Shown piece after piece: positions 53,339-62,096 of a stretch of 64,000 bases of DNA. The translations under genes and the position numbers were made by a program. The notes under the pieces are model-generated. The model saw only the letters and a program-made list of their open reading frames with translations. It searched no databases and was not told where the DNA came from. This DNA is from Alphaproteobacteria bacterium UBA2966 (GTDB lineage Bacteria; Pseudomonadota; Alphaproteobacteria; UBA2966): NCBI GenBank assembly GCA_002348365.1, contig DEBC01000107.1:1-64000 (forward strand), read 5' to 3'. The stretch's first letter is position 1. Every line of letters starts with the position of its first letter.

Positions 53339-54274
53339 ATGGCAGACGTTGTCATCAGCGAGTTTCTTGACGAGGAGGCGGTAGACCTTTTGTCCGCCGA
53401 CTTCGACGTCTTCTACGATCCGGATCTGGTTAATCGGACCGACGAACTGCACGAACGGCTCCAGGATTGCCGCGGCTTGATCGTGCGGAACCGGACACAG
53501 GTTCGTCCCCCACTGCTGGATGCCGCGCCCAACCTGATCATCGTCGGGCGCCTCGGTGTGGGACTCGACAACATCGATATGGAGGCCTGCGCATCTCGCG
53601 ACGTGAGGGTTCAACCGGCTCGCGGAACACTCGAAGAATCAGTTTCCGAGTATGTCATCGGCGCCATGTTGGTCATGCTGCGCCAAGCCATGTACGGAAT
53701 TACCGAGGAGGTGCGCACCGGCACCTGGCCCAGAACAAAGGTGATCGGACGCGAGGCAAAATGCCAGACCCTGGGGCTCGTGGGATTCGGTATCATTGGC
53801 CGCGAGGTGGCCAAGCGCGCCGGCGCCTTCGGCATGCGTATGTTGGCCTACGACCCTTACGTCAAGGAAGATGATCCTCTGTGGACAGAGTTGGGCGTGA
53901 CGCCCGCATCGCTCAACGACGTGCTGTCCGAATCGGACGTGGTCACCCTCAGCGTTCCCCGTACCGACGGGACCCATCATTTGATAGATGGCAATGCGCT
54001 CGCCAAGATGAAGCCCGATTCGATGCTCATCAATACAGCGCGCGGCGGTGTTGTCGACGACGCGGCGCTGGCCGAGGCTCTCAAGAACGGAACGATCGGC
54101 AACGCCTTTATCGACGTGTTCGAAGACGAACCACTTCCGGCCGGCAACGTTTTCGATGGCGTTGAGAACGTGACTCTGACACCTCATTGCGCGGGTCTCA
54201 CGGATGAAGCCCTGCTGCGGTCCAGCATGATGATCGCGAATGCCGTCCACGATGCCCTGAGCGAGAAAGGATGA
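53339..54274 (+). CDS. D-isomer-specific 2-hydroxyacid dehydrogenase (SlcC-like)
   Basis: A 311-residue NAD-dependent dehydrogenase. The Rossmann motif is GLVGFGIIGREVA (about 145-157); catalytic Arg is in NTARGGVVDD (about 232), Glu in EDEPLPAG (about 261) and His in PHCAGLT (about 280). Its length and pattern fit the (S)-sulfolactate dehydrogenase SlcC group, and the next gene is a ComC-like partner. ATG 53339 was preferred because homology starts at MADVVISEFLDEE; 27 codons of in-frame upstream sequence are not conserved, and GGGGAG lies 11 bases upstream. Confidence 0.9.
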   Translation: MADVVISEFLDEEAVDLLSADFDVFYDPDLVNRTDELHERLQDCRGLIVRNRTQVRPPLLDAAPNLIIVGRLGVGLDNIDMEACASRDVRVQPARGTLEESVSEYVIGAMLVMLRQAMYGITEEVRTGTWPRTKVIGREAKCQTLGLVGFGIIGREVAKRAGAFGMRMLAYDPYVKEDDPLWTELGVTPASLNDVLSESDVVTLSVPRTDGTHHLIDGNALAKMKPDSMLINTARGGVVDDAALAEALKNGTIGNAFIDVFEDEPLPAGNVFDGVENVTLTPHCAGLTDEALLRSSMMIANAVHDALSEKG

Positions 54275-54277
54275 ACC

Positions 54278-55348
54278 ATGTCCGCCGCCGCTGACGATCA
54301 AGCCGCCCCCCATCAACGCGTCGATCGCAAGACGTTGACGTCATGGCTGGCACGGGTTTTCGACGCCTGCGGCATGCCCGAAGACGATTCACGTCTCGCT
54401 GCGGAGGTCATGGCACGCTGCAATGCCCGGGGCTATGAAACCCACGGTGTCACGCGCGTCATGACTTATGTGCAGAAGTTCGAGTCCGGCGACATCAATC
54501 CCAACCCGAACATGACGTTCGAGATGCGCGATGCCGTCCTGGTGATCGACGGAGATGACGGTCTGGGCCAGGTGGTCGGCCCCAAAGCAATGGACCGTGC
54601 CATCGAGCTGGCCCACGATACGGCATTCGTACCTTGCTTCATCCGGGATGGCGGTCACCTCGGCGCCATCGGCATGTTTCCGTTGCGCGCCGCCGAGGCG
54701 GGAATGGTCTCTGTTCTCATGCAGGCGACCTCACCGGTGATGTCATTGCCGGGGTCACAGGGAAGAGCCATAGGCAACAATCCCATCTCATTTGCCACTC
54801 CCATTGCGGGACGGGACCCGTTGATCTTCGACATGGCGACGTGCGTCACCTCACGCGGACGCGTGCTGATGGCAAACAGGGCGGGTAGAGACATTCCCGA
54901 AGGCTGGGCCATTGGCCCCGACGGCGAACCGACGACCGACGCCGAACAGGCTTTACTGGGTGCGATGCTGCCGGTGGGTGGACCGAAGGGCATTGGCCTC
55001 GCCATGATGGTGGAGTGTCTTGCCGCCAGCCTCTCGGGGACCTTCGCGCCCACCATGCAAGGTGCACAGCCCGCGATCGGCAGCGCCACGATGCATGTCG
55101 GCGCTTTCTTCTTTGTCGCCAATCCGGAACGCGTGGTCGGGCGGGATACATTCGAGCGGCACATTGACGGCTGGGTGTCCCAGTATCTCAGCGCGACGGG
55201 TGACGACGCCCGACTCCCGGGTCAGCGCGCCGCGGCCACAGAGCGCGAACGTACTGCCAATGGCATACCAATTCCGCCGGAAATCATTGCCGAACTTCAT
55301 GAAGTCGGAGACAAGGTAGGAGAATCCTTTGACGTGCCGTTGACATAG
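54278..55348 (+). CDS. Malate/L-lactate/sulfolactate dehydrogenase family protein (Ldh type, ComC-like)
   Basis: A 356-residue NAD(P)-dependent dehydrogenase with the fold of MDH/LDH2 (ComC, YlbC, AllD relatives). Signatures are MARCNARGYETHGVTRV (about 45-61), DGGHLGAIGMFPLRAAEAG (about 123-141) and GNNPISFATPI (about 166-176) and GGPKGIGLAMMVE (about 231-243). It starts three bases after the SlcC-like gene, so both are on one transcript. The SlcC/ComC pair converts one enantiomer of a 2-hydroxy acid to the keto acid and on to the other enantiomer, as in sulfolactate metabolism. A second family member is at the window end. Confidence 0.9.
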   Translation: MSAAADDQAAPHQRVDRKTLTSWLARVFDACGMPEDDSRLAAEVMARCNARGYETHGVTRVMTYVQKFESGDINPNPNMTFEMRDAVLVIDGDDGLGQVVGPKAMDRAIELAHDTAFVPCFIRDGGHLGAIGMFPLRAAEAGMVSVLMQATSPVMSLPGSQGRAIGNNPISFATPIAGRDPLIFDMATCVTSRGRVLMANRAGRDIPEGWAIGPDGEPTTDAEQALLGAMLPVGGPKGIGLAMMVECLAASLSGTFAPTMQGAQPAIGSATMHVGAFFFVANPERVVGRDTFERHIDGWVSQYLSATGDDARLPGQRAAATERERTANGIPIPPEIIAELHEVGDKVGESFDVPLT

Positions 55349-55383
55349 CGGAAACAGGGTTCTCGTCACCAAGGAGAAACGCC

Positions 55384-56364
55384 GTGAGTCATTGGATGGT
55401 GATCAACGAAACCGGGGGACCGGACGCGCTGTCATGGGAAGCGCGCGAACTCGGAGCCCCCGATGCAGGCGAAGCCCTCATTCGGCATACCGCCGTCGGC
55501 GTCAATTTCACGGATGTACACCGGCGCCGCGGTGACCATCATCTCCCGACACCGGTCCCTTGCAGCCTAGGCCTCGATGCCGCAGGGGTCGTCGAAGCCG
55601 TCGGTGACGGCGTGACCGAATTCGACGTCGGAGATCGCGTGGCTTACGCGGCCATGCCGCTCGAAGCCTACTCGGACGAACGAATCCTGACCGCAGAGCG
55701 CCTCGTCCCGCTGCCTGACTCGATTGACGACAAGATCGCGGCCGCGGCGATGGTCAAAGGGATCACGGTTCAATTCCTGATTCGACAGACCTTTCGGGTA
55801 GAGCCGGGCCAGGTTGTGGTGTTTCACGCCGCGGCAGGCGGCGTAGGACTGATCGCGTGTCAGTGGCTCAAGCACCTGGGCGTTACAACCATCGGGACGG
55901 TCGGCAGCGAAGCCAAGGTCGACATAGCGCGGGCCCATGGCGCGGACCATATTCTCGTTCACGGTCGCGATGACATTGCGGGACTGGCACGTGAATTGAC
56001 GAACGGCCACGGGGTTCCCGTAGTCTACGACTCCATCGGTAAAGCCACGTTCGATGAATCGATGCGGTGTTTGGCCCCGCGGGGCATGCTGGTGAGCTTT
56101 GGCAACGTTTCCGGCTATATCGAACCGGTCCACCTCAGTCAGGTTTTCGGTGCGGAGTCATTCTTTTTTACCTGGGCAAAGATGCACCACTACATCGAAT
56201 CACGGGAAGACCTTCTAAGCGCCACAAGAGACTTGTTCGACGTGATCAACAGCGGTGCGGTCAAGATCGATGTGAATCAAACGTATCCGTTACAAGAAGC
56301 CGGCCGTGCCCATGCTGACCTCGAGGCGCGCAAAACGACCGGTTCGAGTGTTCTCATACCCTGA
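55384..56364 (+). CDS. Quinone oxidoreductase (MDR family)
   Basis: A 326-residue MDR protein, GTG start with AAGGAG eight bases upstream. It has GVNFTDVHRRRGDHHLP (about 40), LGLDAAGVVEAVGDGV (about 61) and the cofactor motif VVFHAAAGGVGLIACQWLK (about 143-161), with SYGN-like GMLVSFGNVSGYIEPV (about 237). This is the classical quinone reductase pattern (Qor) that lacks zinc. It is 35 bp after the Ldh-family gene and likely cotranscribed. Confidence 0.93.
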   Translation: MSHWMVINETGGPDALSWEARELGAPDAGEALIRHTAVGVNFTDVHRRRGDHHLPTPVPCSLGLDAAGVVEAVGDGVTEFDVGDRVAYAAMPLEAYSDERILTAERLVPLPDSIDDKIAAAAMVKGITVQFLIRQTFRVEPGQVVVFHAAAGGVGLIACQWLKHLGVTTIGTVGSEAKVDIARAHGADHILVHGRDDIAGLARELTNGHGVPVVYDSIGKATFDESMRCLAPRGMLVSFGNVSGYIEPVHLSQVFGAESFFFTWAKMHHYIESREDLLSATRDLFDVINSGAVKIDVNQTYPLQEAGRAHADLEARKTTGSSVLIP

Positions 56365-56377
56365 CCGATCGAACGGT

Positions 56378-57529
56378 TTAGAGGAACAAGGATAAGACGC
56401 CGGTGTAACCGTAAAGCCGCTGGTGGCTGATCTCACCGTTACAGAACATGCCGACGACGGGGACGTCACCGAGGGCTTCCTGAATCGTCCGAAGTTCTTC
56501 CGAATTGGGACCGAACAGGTTCGGACCCCGTGCCAGACACGAATGATAGATACCTCCTTTGGGCGTCGATTCTCCTACCCGGCTGGCGAGATCGCTGAGC
56601 ATACGCTTCAGATCGACGTGAGCGGCCTGACCGTCGCGCCGACAGAACATGACCGTATCGCCTTCTGAGACTTCGGCACCGACCGCGAAGACCTCGGCCG
56701 AAGGGTCGATAGCGACCAGATTTCGAACCAGATAGTCGGGTCGGTCCATACCACTGACGGGAAACGCCACATAGATGTACCCACCAATCCGCCCAAGATC
56801 GCGGGCTAAAACTTCACCGATGTCTTCCTTGAGCACCTCCAGAGCAGGCCGCTCATCCAGGGCGATAATGATGTTCTCCTGGCAGTCCGTCACTTCGTGG
56901 GCAGGCCCTATGGGTGAGCACCCCTGAGTCAGTCCCGTCGCCACGGCAACGTCTGGTTCGAACAATACACCGGAGATGCCGCCCGACGTCATGCCACCGG
57001 CAATCTGTGGATGCTCCCCCCGCGACGACGTCAGGCCGCCGACCAGAAAGGCTCCCGTCGCCTCAACGACGGCGGGAACCAGATCGGCCAGGTATGTGTT
57101 GTGGGGATCGGCATGAATGATTCCGAAACGGCCTTCCCGGGTACCAAGGGCGCCGGCCAGTTTTGCGCAAGCCTCATCCGGCGTAGCCGTTCCAGTATCG
57201 ATAACGTTGTGCATGTCATCCGGAACCGACCCCGCGAGGAGCGCGATGGCGGGCTCATCAAAATACTCGATTCCCGTGGCACAAATCCCGATCCCCGTCG
57301 TGCCTACCCACGTCTCAATTCCCGTCAGCGCCTGAAGTTCAGCCTGAATCTCGTCCATCGCGCCGGCGAAGTGATCCGTCACGTAGAGAAATCCCACGTT
57401 GGCGCCCCGCTCCGGAATCCCAGCCGAATTCAGCGCGGTACGCACTGCGCTCCGCCAGTCAGCGGATGTTCCGTGACCCATATAGAATCTTTCCATGGAC
57501 GCATCGTGACTGAGGCCCGACACACACAC
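56378..57529 (-). CDS. FIST domain sensory protein
   Basis: A 383-residue protein of FIST-N (about 15-205) followed by FIST-C (about 215-360). Recognised elements are WVGTTGIGICATG (about 94), FLVGGLTSSRGEHPQIAGG (about 160-178), GGISGVLFEPDVAVATGLTQGCSPIGP (about 182-209), and the closing GMFCNGEISHQ. FIST proteins bind small ligands such as amino acids and usually sit with signal transduction genes; none is adjacent here. The start may be the inner Met at 57496 (MERFYMGHG). It is convergent with the quinone reductase, 13 bp apart. Confidence 0.9.
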   Translation of the reverse strand: MCVSGLSHDASMERFYMGHGTSADWRSAVRTALNSAGIPERGANVGFLYVTDHFAGAMDEIQAELQALTGIETWVGTTGIGICATGIEYFDEPAIALLAGSVPDDMHNVIDTGTATPDEACAKLAGALGTREGRFGIIHADPHNTYLADLVPAVVEATGAFLVGGLTSSRGEHPQIAGGMTSGGISGVLFEPDVAVATGLTQGCSPIGPAHEVTDCQENIIIALDERPALEVLKEDIGEVLARDLGRIGGYIYVAFPVSGMDRPDYLVRNLVAIDPSAEVFAVGAEVSEGDTVMFCRRDGQAAHVDLKRMLSDLASRVGESTPKGGIYHSCLARGPNLFGPNSEELRTIQEALGDVPVVGMFCNGEISHQRLYGYTGVLSLFL

Positions 57530-57719
57530 AAGCGTCCATCATGCCAGCAACGCGTGACCGGTCGAGGACGCAGTCTCCACGCCACCGATTCGGTTCCCAG
57601 GTCCTCCCAATAACGTTAACCCGCTCACTTTGGTATGCTGATAGAGTCCTGCCCCTTCGTCGTCGGGGCAGGGGATCGTGGGGGGGACGGTCCCGTTTGA
57701 GTGGGAAGGTCCACGTCTG

Positions 57720-58250
57720 ATGCGTGAATCTGAAGATCAAATCTTGTCGGCGATTCGACTGTCGCTCCTCGTTCTCGCCCTTCTCGTGCCGTCCGGCACG
57801 TTCGCCGTGGGTGCAGGATCTCTCCCCAAACCCGCTGACGGCATAGTTTTGACCGTGGCCGGAAAAATCTCCAAAGCCAACAACCGTGACGAAGCCCACT
57901 TTGACCTTGCCATGCTCGAATCATTGGGCGGCGCTTCGTTGGTCACAAGAACACCCTGGACCGACGGCGAGGTGACGTTTGAAGGCGTTTGGGCCCGTGA
58001 TCTTGCGGCAGCGGTTGGCGCCGAAGGCCAGACCGTCGTGGCCCTGGCACTCAATGACTTCCGGGCTGAGATTCCCGCTGAAGATCTCTCCCAACGAGAT
58101 GTGCTGCTCGCCTTCAAAATGAATGGCAGATACATGCGGGTCCGTGACAAGGGTCCGATCTGGATCATCTACCCGCAATCCCGCGATGGCGATCTCCAAG
58201 ACATGGAGAGGTTCTTTGCCGGATTGAAAAAAGTGGGATGGAATCAGTGA
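57720..58250 (+). CDS. Periplasmic protein with oxidoreductase molybdopterin-binding-like domain
   Basis: A 176-residue secreted protein. Residues 1-30 hold a signal peptide (ILSAIRLSLLVLALLVPSGTF then AVGAG). The mature part follows the small molybdopterin-domain family: VLTVAGKISKANN (about 43), FDLAMLESLGG, TRTPWTDGEVTFEGVWARDL (about 76-95), ALNDFRAEIPAEDL (about 113), and VRDKGPIWIIYP (about 139-150). The Cys that binds molybdenum in the larger sulfite-oxidase fold is not visible, so it may be a non-catalytic sensor or binding relative. The 5' Met at 57720 was chosen over a GTG at 57678 because a signal peptide follows it. Confidence 0.8.
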   Translation: MRESEDQILSAIRLSLLVLALLVPSGTFAVGAGSLPKPADGIVLTVAGKISKANNRDEAHFDLAMLESLGGASLVTRTPWTDGEVTFEGVWARDLAAAVGAEGQTVVALALNDFRAEIPAEDLSQRDVLLAFKMNGRYMRVRDKGPIWIIYPQSRDGDLQDMERFFAGLKKVGWNQ

Positions 58251-58267
58251 CCGGGTGACAATCCCGC

Positions 58268-59113
58268 TCAGGCGGCATCTTCGAAGGCGACGAACATACG
58301 GTACAGCGTCCGCATGGCATCCGGCGGGTAATCGGGGGTCGCGCTATGCATCGTTGTCCGATTGTCGAAGAAGACGATCTGGCGATCCCGCCACTTGTGA
58401 CGATATTCAAGTTCGGGCGTGAGAGCGTAGCCGAATAATTCCTCGAGCAGGGTGTCACTTTCCCGCTCGTCATAGCCGACAATCTGGACCGTGTACGCGG
58501 GGCTGACGTAGAGGCTCTTGCACCCCGTTTCCGGAATTCTGCGCACGACCGGATGCTCCACATCCGGATGTGCCGCCTTTTGATCCTCCGATAGTCCGAC
58601 AATCGACGTATCTGGGGCACGTCCTCCGTACCGGTGTATCGCGGTGAGGTCCTCAATCTTTTCTTTCAGAGCCGTCGGCAGAGTCTCGTAAGCCCCGATC
58701 ATGTCGGAAAATCGGGTATCACCACCTTCGTCGGGCACTTCGACCGAATAGAGGAACGAAACATCGCAGGGATTGCGCTCGTATGTCAGGTCTGCGTGCC
58801 AGAACGAGCCCGCCGGACGACTTGTCGTTCGGGCAAGACCCGTCGCGGGATCATTTGAAATGACTGCGACTTCATGAGCGTCGGGATGATGGTATTGGCT
58901 CAGGATATGGGGGCGAAAGGTACCGAAGCGTCGGCCAAAGTCCACCAGGACTTTGATGTCGGTCGGAACATCGGAGATGACAGCGACCTGCTTCTCAATG
59001 AGGACCCGCTTGATGTGTGCAAATGTCGCTTCGTCGAGCGGTACGGTGAGATCGACGTTGCCGATCTCGACGCCAAATGACTGGCCCAATGGCGTGACCG
59101 TAACTGCCATCAA
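58268..59113 (-). CDS. TauD/TfdA family 2-oxoglutarate-dependent dioxygenase
   Basis: A 281-residue non-haem iron enzyme. The metal triad is His106 and Asp108 in FWHADLTYERNP and His256 in TMHSATPDYPPDAMRTLYR; the nearby Arg in the last block would bind 2-oxoglutarate. The family hydroxylates taurine, 2,4-D, alpha-ketoglutarate-dependent sulfonates or other acids. The substrate cannot be read, and no sulfonate transporter is next to it. Its stop is 17 bp from the stop of the periplasmic protein, so the pair is convergent. The second Met (59110) may be the start. Confidence 0.92.
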   Translation of the reverse strand: MMAVTVTPLGQSFGVEIGNVDLTVPLDEATFAHIKRVLIEKQVAVISDVPTDIKVLVDFGRRFGTFRPHILSQYHHPDAHEVAVISNDPATGLARTTSRPAGSFWHADLTYERNPCDVSFLYSVEVPDEGGDTRFSDMIGAYETLPTALKEKIEDLTAIHRYGGRAPDTSIVGLSEDQKAAHPDVEHPVVRRIPETGCKSLYVSPAYTVQIVGYDERESDTLLEELFGYALTPELEYRHKWRDRQIVFFDNRTTMHSATPDYPPDAMRTLYRMFVAFEDAA

Positions 59114-59125
59114 CTAAATCTCACA

Positions 59126-59806
59126 TCATTCCAGCCCGTGCTGGGTGGCACTCCGCCGCCCCACGACCACGAACAACGGATCCGAAACGCCTGGATCGGG
59201 ACTGAGATCCTTGACCTCCGCAGCTCCGAAACACCCAGAAGTCTCGAAGTAATGTGCGACAAGGTGGCCGTGGTCCTCATTATCCAGCATCTGCCAGATC
59301 ATAACCGCTTTAGTTGGAAACAGGCGATTCGAATAGGAGACGATCATCGGCGCGCCGGCTTTGAGAACCCGGCCGACATCGCGAAAGACCTCCGCAGGTC
59401 GCACCAGGTACTGTATCGATACGGCGATCAGACAGGCGTCAAACGATTGGTCGCCGAACGGCAGCCTGGGATCTCGGTTGAGATTATGAACCACGTAGCG
59501 CGACAGCTGAGGATTCGCCTTTAGCTCGGTATGGTTCATTCCAAGCCCAACGACCTCTTCGTACGCGACCCCATTTGGCAGGTGGGACACGCAGCTCGAC
59601 ATGAGATCAAGAATACGGGTGCCGGGCTCCAGCATGGATGCGTAAAACCCGGAAAGCGCGTTGATGGCACCGTCATCGATGTGGGTAACCAGCCGCGGTA
59701 CAGCGTAGAACATCTCGTCATCAGATAGGTCCTGACGCCGATACAGATGCGGCGCTAAGACGGTCACAGTGCCGTCCGCGAGCACGAAAAACTGATTGTC
59801 AGACAT
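59126..59806 (-). CDS. Class I SAM-dependent methyltransferase
   Basis: A 226-residue protein. The N-terminal blocks FYAVPRLVTHIDDGAINALSGFY (about 34-56) and ILDLMSSCVSHLPNG (about 64-78) with the acidic G-loop replaced by Asp-Leu-Met-Ser-Ser define an unusual methyltransferase group. Motif IV is SFDACLIAVSIQYLVRPAEVF (about 119-139) and VLKAGAPMIVSYSNRLFP closes the fold. Substrate unknown. The start at 59806 (MSDNQFFVLADG) was preferred over the upstream Met because the upstream part overlaps the promoter region of the divergent CMD gene. It is 13 bp upstream of the TauD gene on the same strand. Confidence 0.85.
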   Translation of the reverse strand: MSDNQFFVLADGTVTVLAPHLYRRQDLSDDEMFYAVPRLVTHIDDGAINALSGFYASMLEPGTRILDLMSSCVSHLPNGVAYEEVVGLGMNHTELKANPQLSRYVVHNLNRDPRLPFGDQSFDACLIAVSIQYLVRPAEVFRDVGRVLKAGAPMIVSYSNRLFPTKAVMIWQMLDNEDHGHLVAHYFETSGCFGAAEVKDLSPDPGVSDPLFVVVGRRSATQHGLE

Positions 59807-59950
59807 TGCCGCACCCAGCCGAAGGAATCCCTCGCGGCATGCTAGCACGGCGGCCGGTTTGCCCGATGCGACGGGTGTCTCATAATGGCGGTGAACTCCG
59901 CATGTCGTCCGCGGGGACTTTCACTGAAACACCGAAGGAAGGATGTCGAG

Positions 59951-60334
59951 ATGGACAAGCAACGCTATGAACGCGGGCTCGCGATGCGTAAGGAAGTGAT
60001 GGGCGACGACTACGTCACCCGAGCCATGGAGAACGGGGGCGATTTCGGGAAAGAGTTCCAGGAGTACGTTACAGAGATGGCATGGGGCGGTGCCTGGGGG
60101 CGCGAGAACGGGCTCTCGAAACGTGAACGCAGCATCCTCAATCTCGGCATGCTGGCGGCCATGGGCAAGAGCCCCGAATTTGCGAGCCACTTCAGAGGCG
60201 CAATGCGCAACGGGCTTTCGCTGGACGACCTGAACGAAGTGCTGCTGCAGATCTCTCTCTACTGCGGTTTCCCCACGGGAGTGGAGAGTTTCAGAATTGC
60301 CAAGCAGGTTCTCGACGATCAGCAATCCAGCTAG
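59951..60334 (+). CDS. 4-carboxymuconolactone decarboxylase-like protein (PcaC family)
   Basis: A 127-residue protein of the AhpD/CMD fold without the redox Cys pair. The PcaC blocks are RYERGLAMRKEVMG (about 5-18), EYVTEMAWGGAWGRENGLSKRERSILNLGML (about 38-70) and the closing QISLYCGFPTGVESFRIAK (about 99-117), where the Glu/His pattern belongs to decarboxylases. It may act on a gamma-lactone. Start ATG 59951 has GGAAGGA 8 bases upstream; the in-frame extension to 59885 is not conserved. The stop is 10 bp before the next gene, so both are in one operon. Confidence 0.88.
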   Translation: MDKQRYERGLAMRKEVMGDDYVTRAMENGGDFGKEFQEYVTEMAWGGAWGRENGLSKRERSILNLGMLAAMGKSPEFASHFRGAMRNGLSLDDLNEVLLQISLYCGFPTGVESFRIAKQVLDDQQSS

Positions 60335-60344
60335 AGGTGCGGGC

Positions 60345-61211
60345 ATGACCAAGGAAAACATCGGGTTCATCGGCATCGGTAATATGGGCGGCCCAGTTTC
60401 GAAGAACCTCGCCGCCGCGGGCTATCACATCGTCGGCTACGACATTGCCGGGACCGCCGAGCGCGTTCCCGAAGGCGCCACGGTCGGTCGAAACGCGGGC
60501 GATGTCGCGACGCGGTCCGACATCATCATGATGAGCCTCCCGGATGGAAATGTCGTCCAGGAGGTGACGGAAGAGATCATCGCAACCAATGACCGCCGAA
60601 CGACAACTATCGTCGACATCTCCACCAGCGGTGTGGCGGCGGCAAGAGCGGCGAGCGCCCGGTGTCACGACTCGGAGATGGAGTTCTACGATGCACCCGT
60701 ATCAGGCGGCGTCCCCGGTGCCGTGGCCGGCACGATCTCCATCATGTTTGCCGGCTCGGAGGAGGCGTTCAAACGGCTCAAGCCGGTGCTGGAAACCATC
60801 GGCAAGCCCTTTCTGGTCGGAAGCGAGCCAGGCCAGGGCCAGGCGATGAAGGTCCTCAACAATTTTCTGTCTGCAACTTCAATGATTGCGACGAGCGAAG
60901 CGATTGCCTTCGGTGAGGCCGTCGGCCTCGACCTCCAACTGATTGTCGATGTCCTCAATGTGTCGTCAGGCAGAAACGACGCAACGGTGACCAAGTTCCC
61001 CACGAGCATCATTCCCAAAACTTATGACCGGGGGTTCACGGCCAAGCTGCTGCAGAAGGATATCGATCTCTATCGAGCCGCACAGGACGATGCCGGTACC
61101 CAGAACCGGGTCAGCAAAGAGATCGTCGAGGGATTTCGCGAGTTCTACAACGCGGATCCGGACGCGGACATCACCCGCATTTATCCCTTCGTGAAGGACG
61201 GCAAGCTGTAA
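60345..61211 (+). CDS. 3-hydroxyisobutyrate dehydrogenase-type NAD(P)-dependent oxidoreductase
   Basis: A 288-residue beta-hydroxyacid dehydrogenase. NAD motif NIGFIGIGNMGGPV is at about 5-18, substrate-site YDAPVSGGVPGAVAGT at about 119-134, and the catalytic Lys is in GQAMKVLNNFLSA (about 172). The family includes MmsB, GarR and related enzymes. It is the intact counterpart of the frameshifted gene at 5127-6024 (shared SGGV and NN motifs) but the two are separate genes. The position after PcaC-like CMD suggests a shared catabolic role. Confidence 0.93.
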   Translation: MTKENIGFIGIGNMGGPVSKNLAAAGYHIVGYDIAGTAERVPEGATVGRNAGDVATRSDIIMMSLPDGNVVQEVTEEIIATNDRRTTTIVDISTSGVAAARAASARCHDSEMEFYDAPVSGGVPGAVAGTISIMFAGSEEAFKRLKPVLETIGKPFLVGSEPGQGQAMKVLNNFLSATSMIATSEAIAFGEAVGLDLQLIVDVLNVSSGRNDATVTKFPTSIIPKTYDRGFTAKLLQKDIDLYRAAQDDAGTQNRVSKEIVEGFREFYNADPDADITRIYPFVKDGKL

Positions 61212-61215
61212 GCCA

Positions 61216-62001
61216 CTAGATCGCCTTGTCACCCCCACCGTCGACGAACGCCATGATGCCTTGTACGTGACGCGCCACGGGTGAGACGAGAAACGCAACC
61301 AGGTTGGCAACATCTTCGGGCTCACCGAAACGGCGCAGTCCTGAGGCTGTGATGCGCTTCTTCTCGATCTCTTCAGGGGTCGTTCCCGCCATTTGAGCCG
61401 CCTGACTCAGGTTGTCATTGAGCAGGTCGGTCTTGGTCATGCCCGGCACGACGCAGTTGACGTTCACGTCGTCTATCAGACCCTGATTGGCCAACGCCTT
61501 GGTGAAATTCATCAGCGCTGCATTGACCGCGGAATTGACCATGAAGTCGTGGGCCGGCGCCTTTCCCCGACCGCCAGCCACGTTGATGACCGCACCGTGA
61601 GACTCCGTCAACATGGGCCAGAGCCGCTGGCATACCCGGAATGTGCCAAACAGTTTGGGCCCGAAACCCTGCTGCCAGGTCTCGTCCGTGATGTCGAGGA
61701 ATCCACCGCCGACCGCCACACCGGCCGAATTCACCAGGATATCGACACGCCCGTATGCGTCAGCGGTCGCCTCTAGCACCGCATCAGCGCCCGCCGGGTC
61801 CGACATGTCGGCCGGACAAATCTCAACCCGCCGGTTGGTGGTCGACGCAATTTCCTCTTGCGCTGCCTTCAAGTTCGCCTCGGTGGCGGACACGAGGAGG
61901 ATGTCGCAGCCTTCTTCCGCGAGACGCTGCGCGATTCCCTTGCCGATGCCGCGGCTGCCACCCGTGATGACAGCGATTTTTCCTTCCAGCCCAAGCTCCA
62001 T
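61216..62001 (-). CDS. SDR family oxidoreductase
   Basis: A 261-residue short-chain dehydrogenase. The cofactor motif is ITGGSRGIGKGIAQRLA (about 12-28), NSAG at about 89, and the catalytic Tyr position is unusual: the segment GAVINVAGGRGKAPAHDFMVNSAVN has Phe-Met where Tyr-xxx-Lys is expected (VNSAVNAALMNF in place of YSASK). If correct, the catalytic Tyr and Lys are missing, and the protein may have changed function. The start at 62001 (MELGLEGKIAVI) follows homology. It is convergent with the dehydrogenase at 61211, four bp apart. Confidence 0.85.
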   Translation of the reverse strand: MELGLEGKIAVITGGSRGIGKGIAQRLAEEGCDILLVSATEANLKAAQEEIASTTNRRVEICPADMSDPAGADAVLEATADAYGRVDILVNSAGVAVGGGFLDITDETWQQGFGPKLFGTFRVCQRLWPMLTESHGAVINVAGGRGKAPAHDFMVNSAVNAALMNFTKALANQGLIDDVNVNCVVPGMTKTDLLNDNLSQAAQMAGTTPEEIEKKRITASGLRRFGEPEDVANLVAFLVSPVARHVQGIMAFVDGGGDKAI

Positions 62002-62038
62002 GAGCAATCCTCACACATTGGTTTCGAACAATTGAAAT

Positions 62039-62063
62039 GGGGCCGGACTACAAGTCCGACCCC
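62039..62063 (-). terminator. Stem-loop between the aminotransferase and SDR genes
   Basis: GGGG-C-CGGACT at 62039-62049 pairs with AGTCCG-A-CCCC at 62053-62063, with a single C-A mismatch and a three-base loop. On the minus strand it is followed by ATTTCAATT, a weak T-tract, so it may terminate the aminotransferase transcript 34 bp after its stop. A role as plus-strand terminator has no gene to serve. Confidence 0.5.
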
Positions 62064-62096
62064 AACTGTTTAATCGCTGAACTGAAAAGTCCCGAC

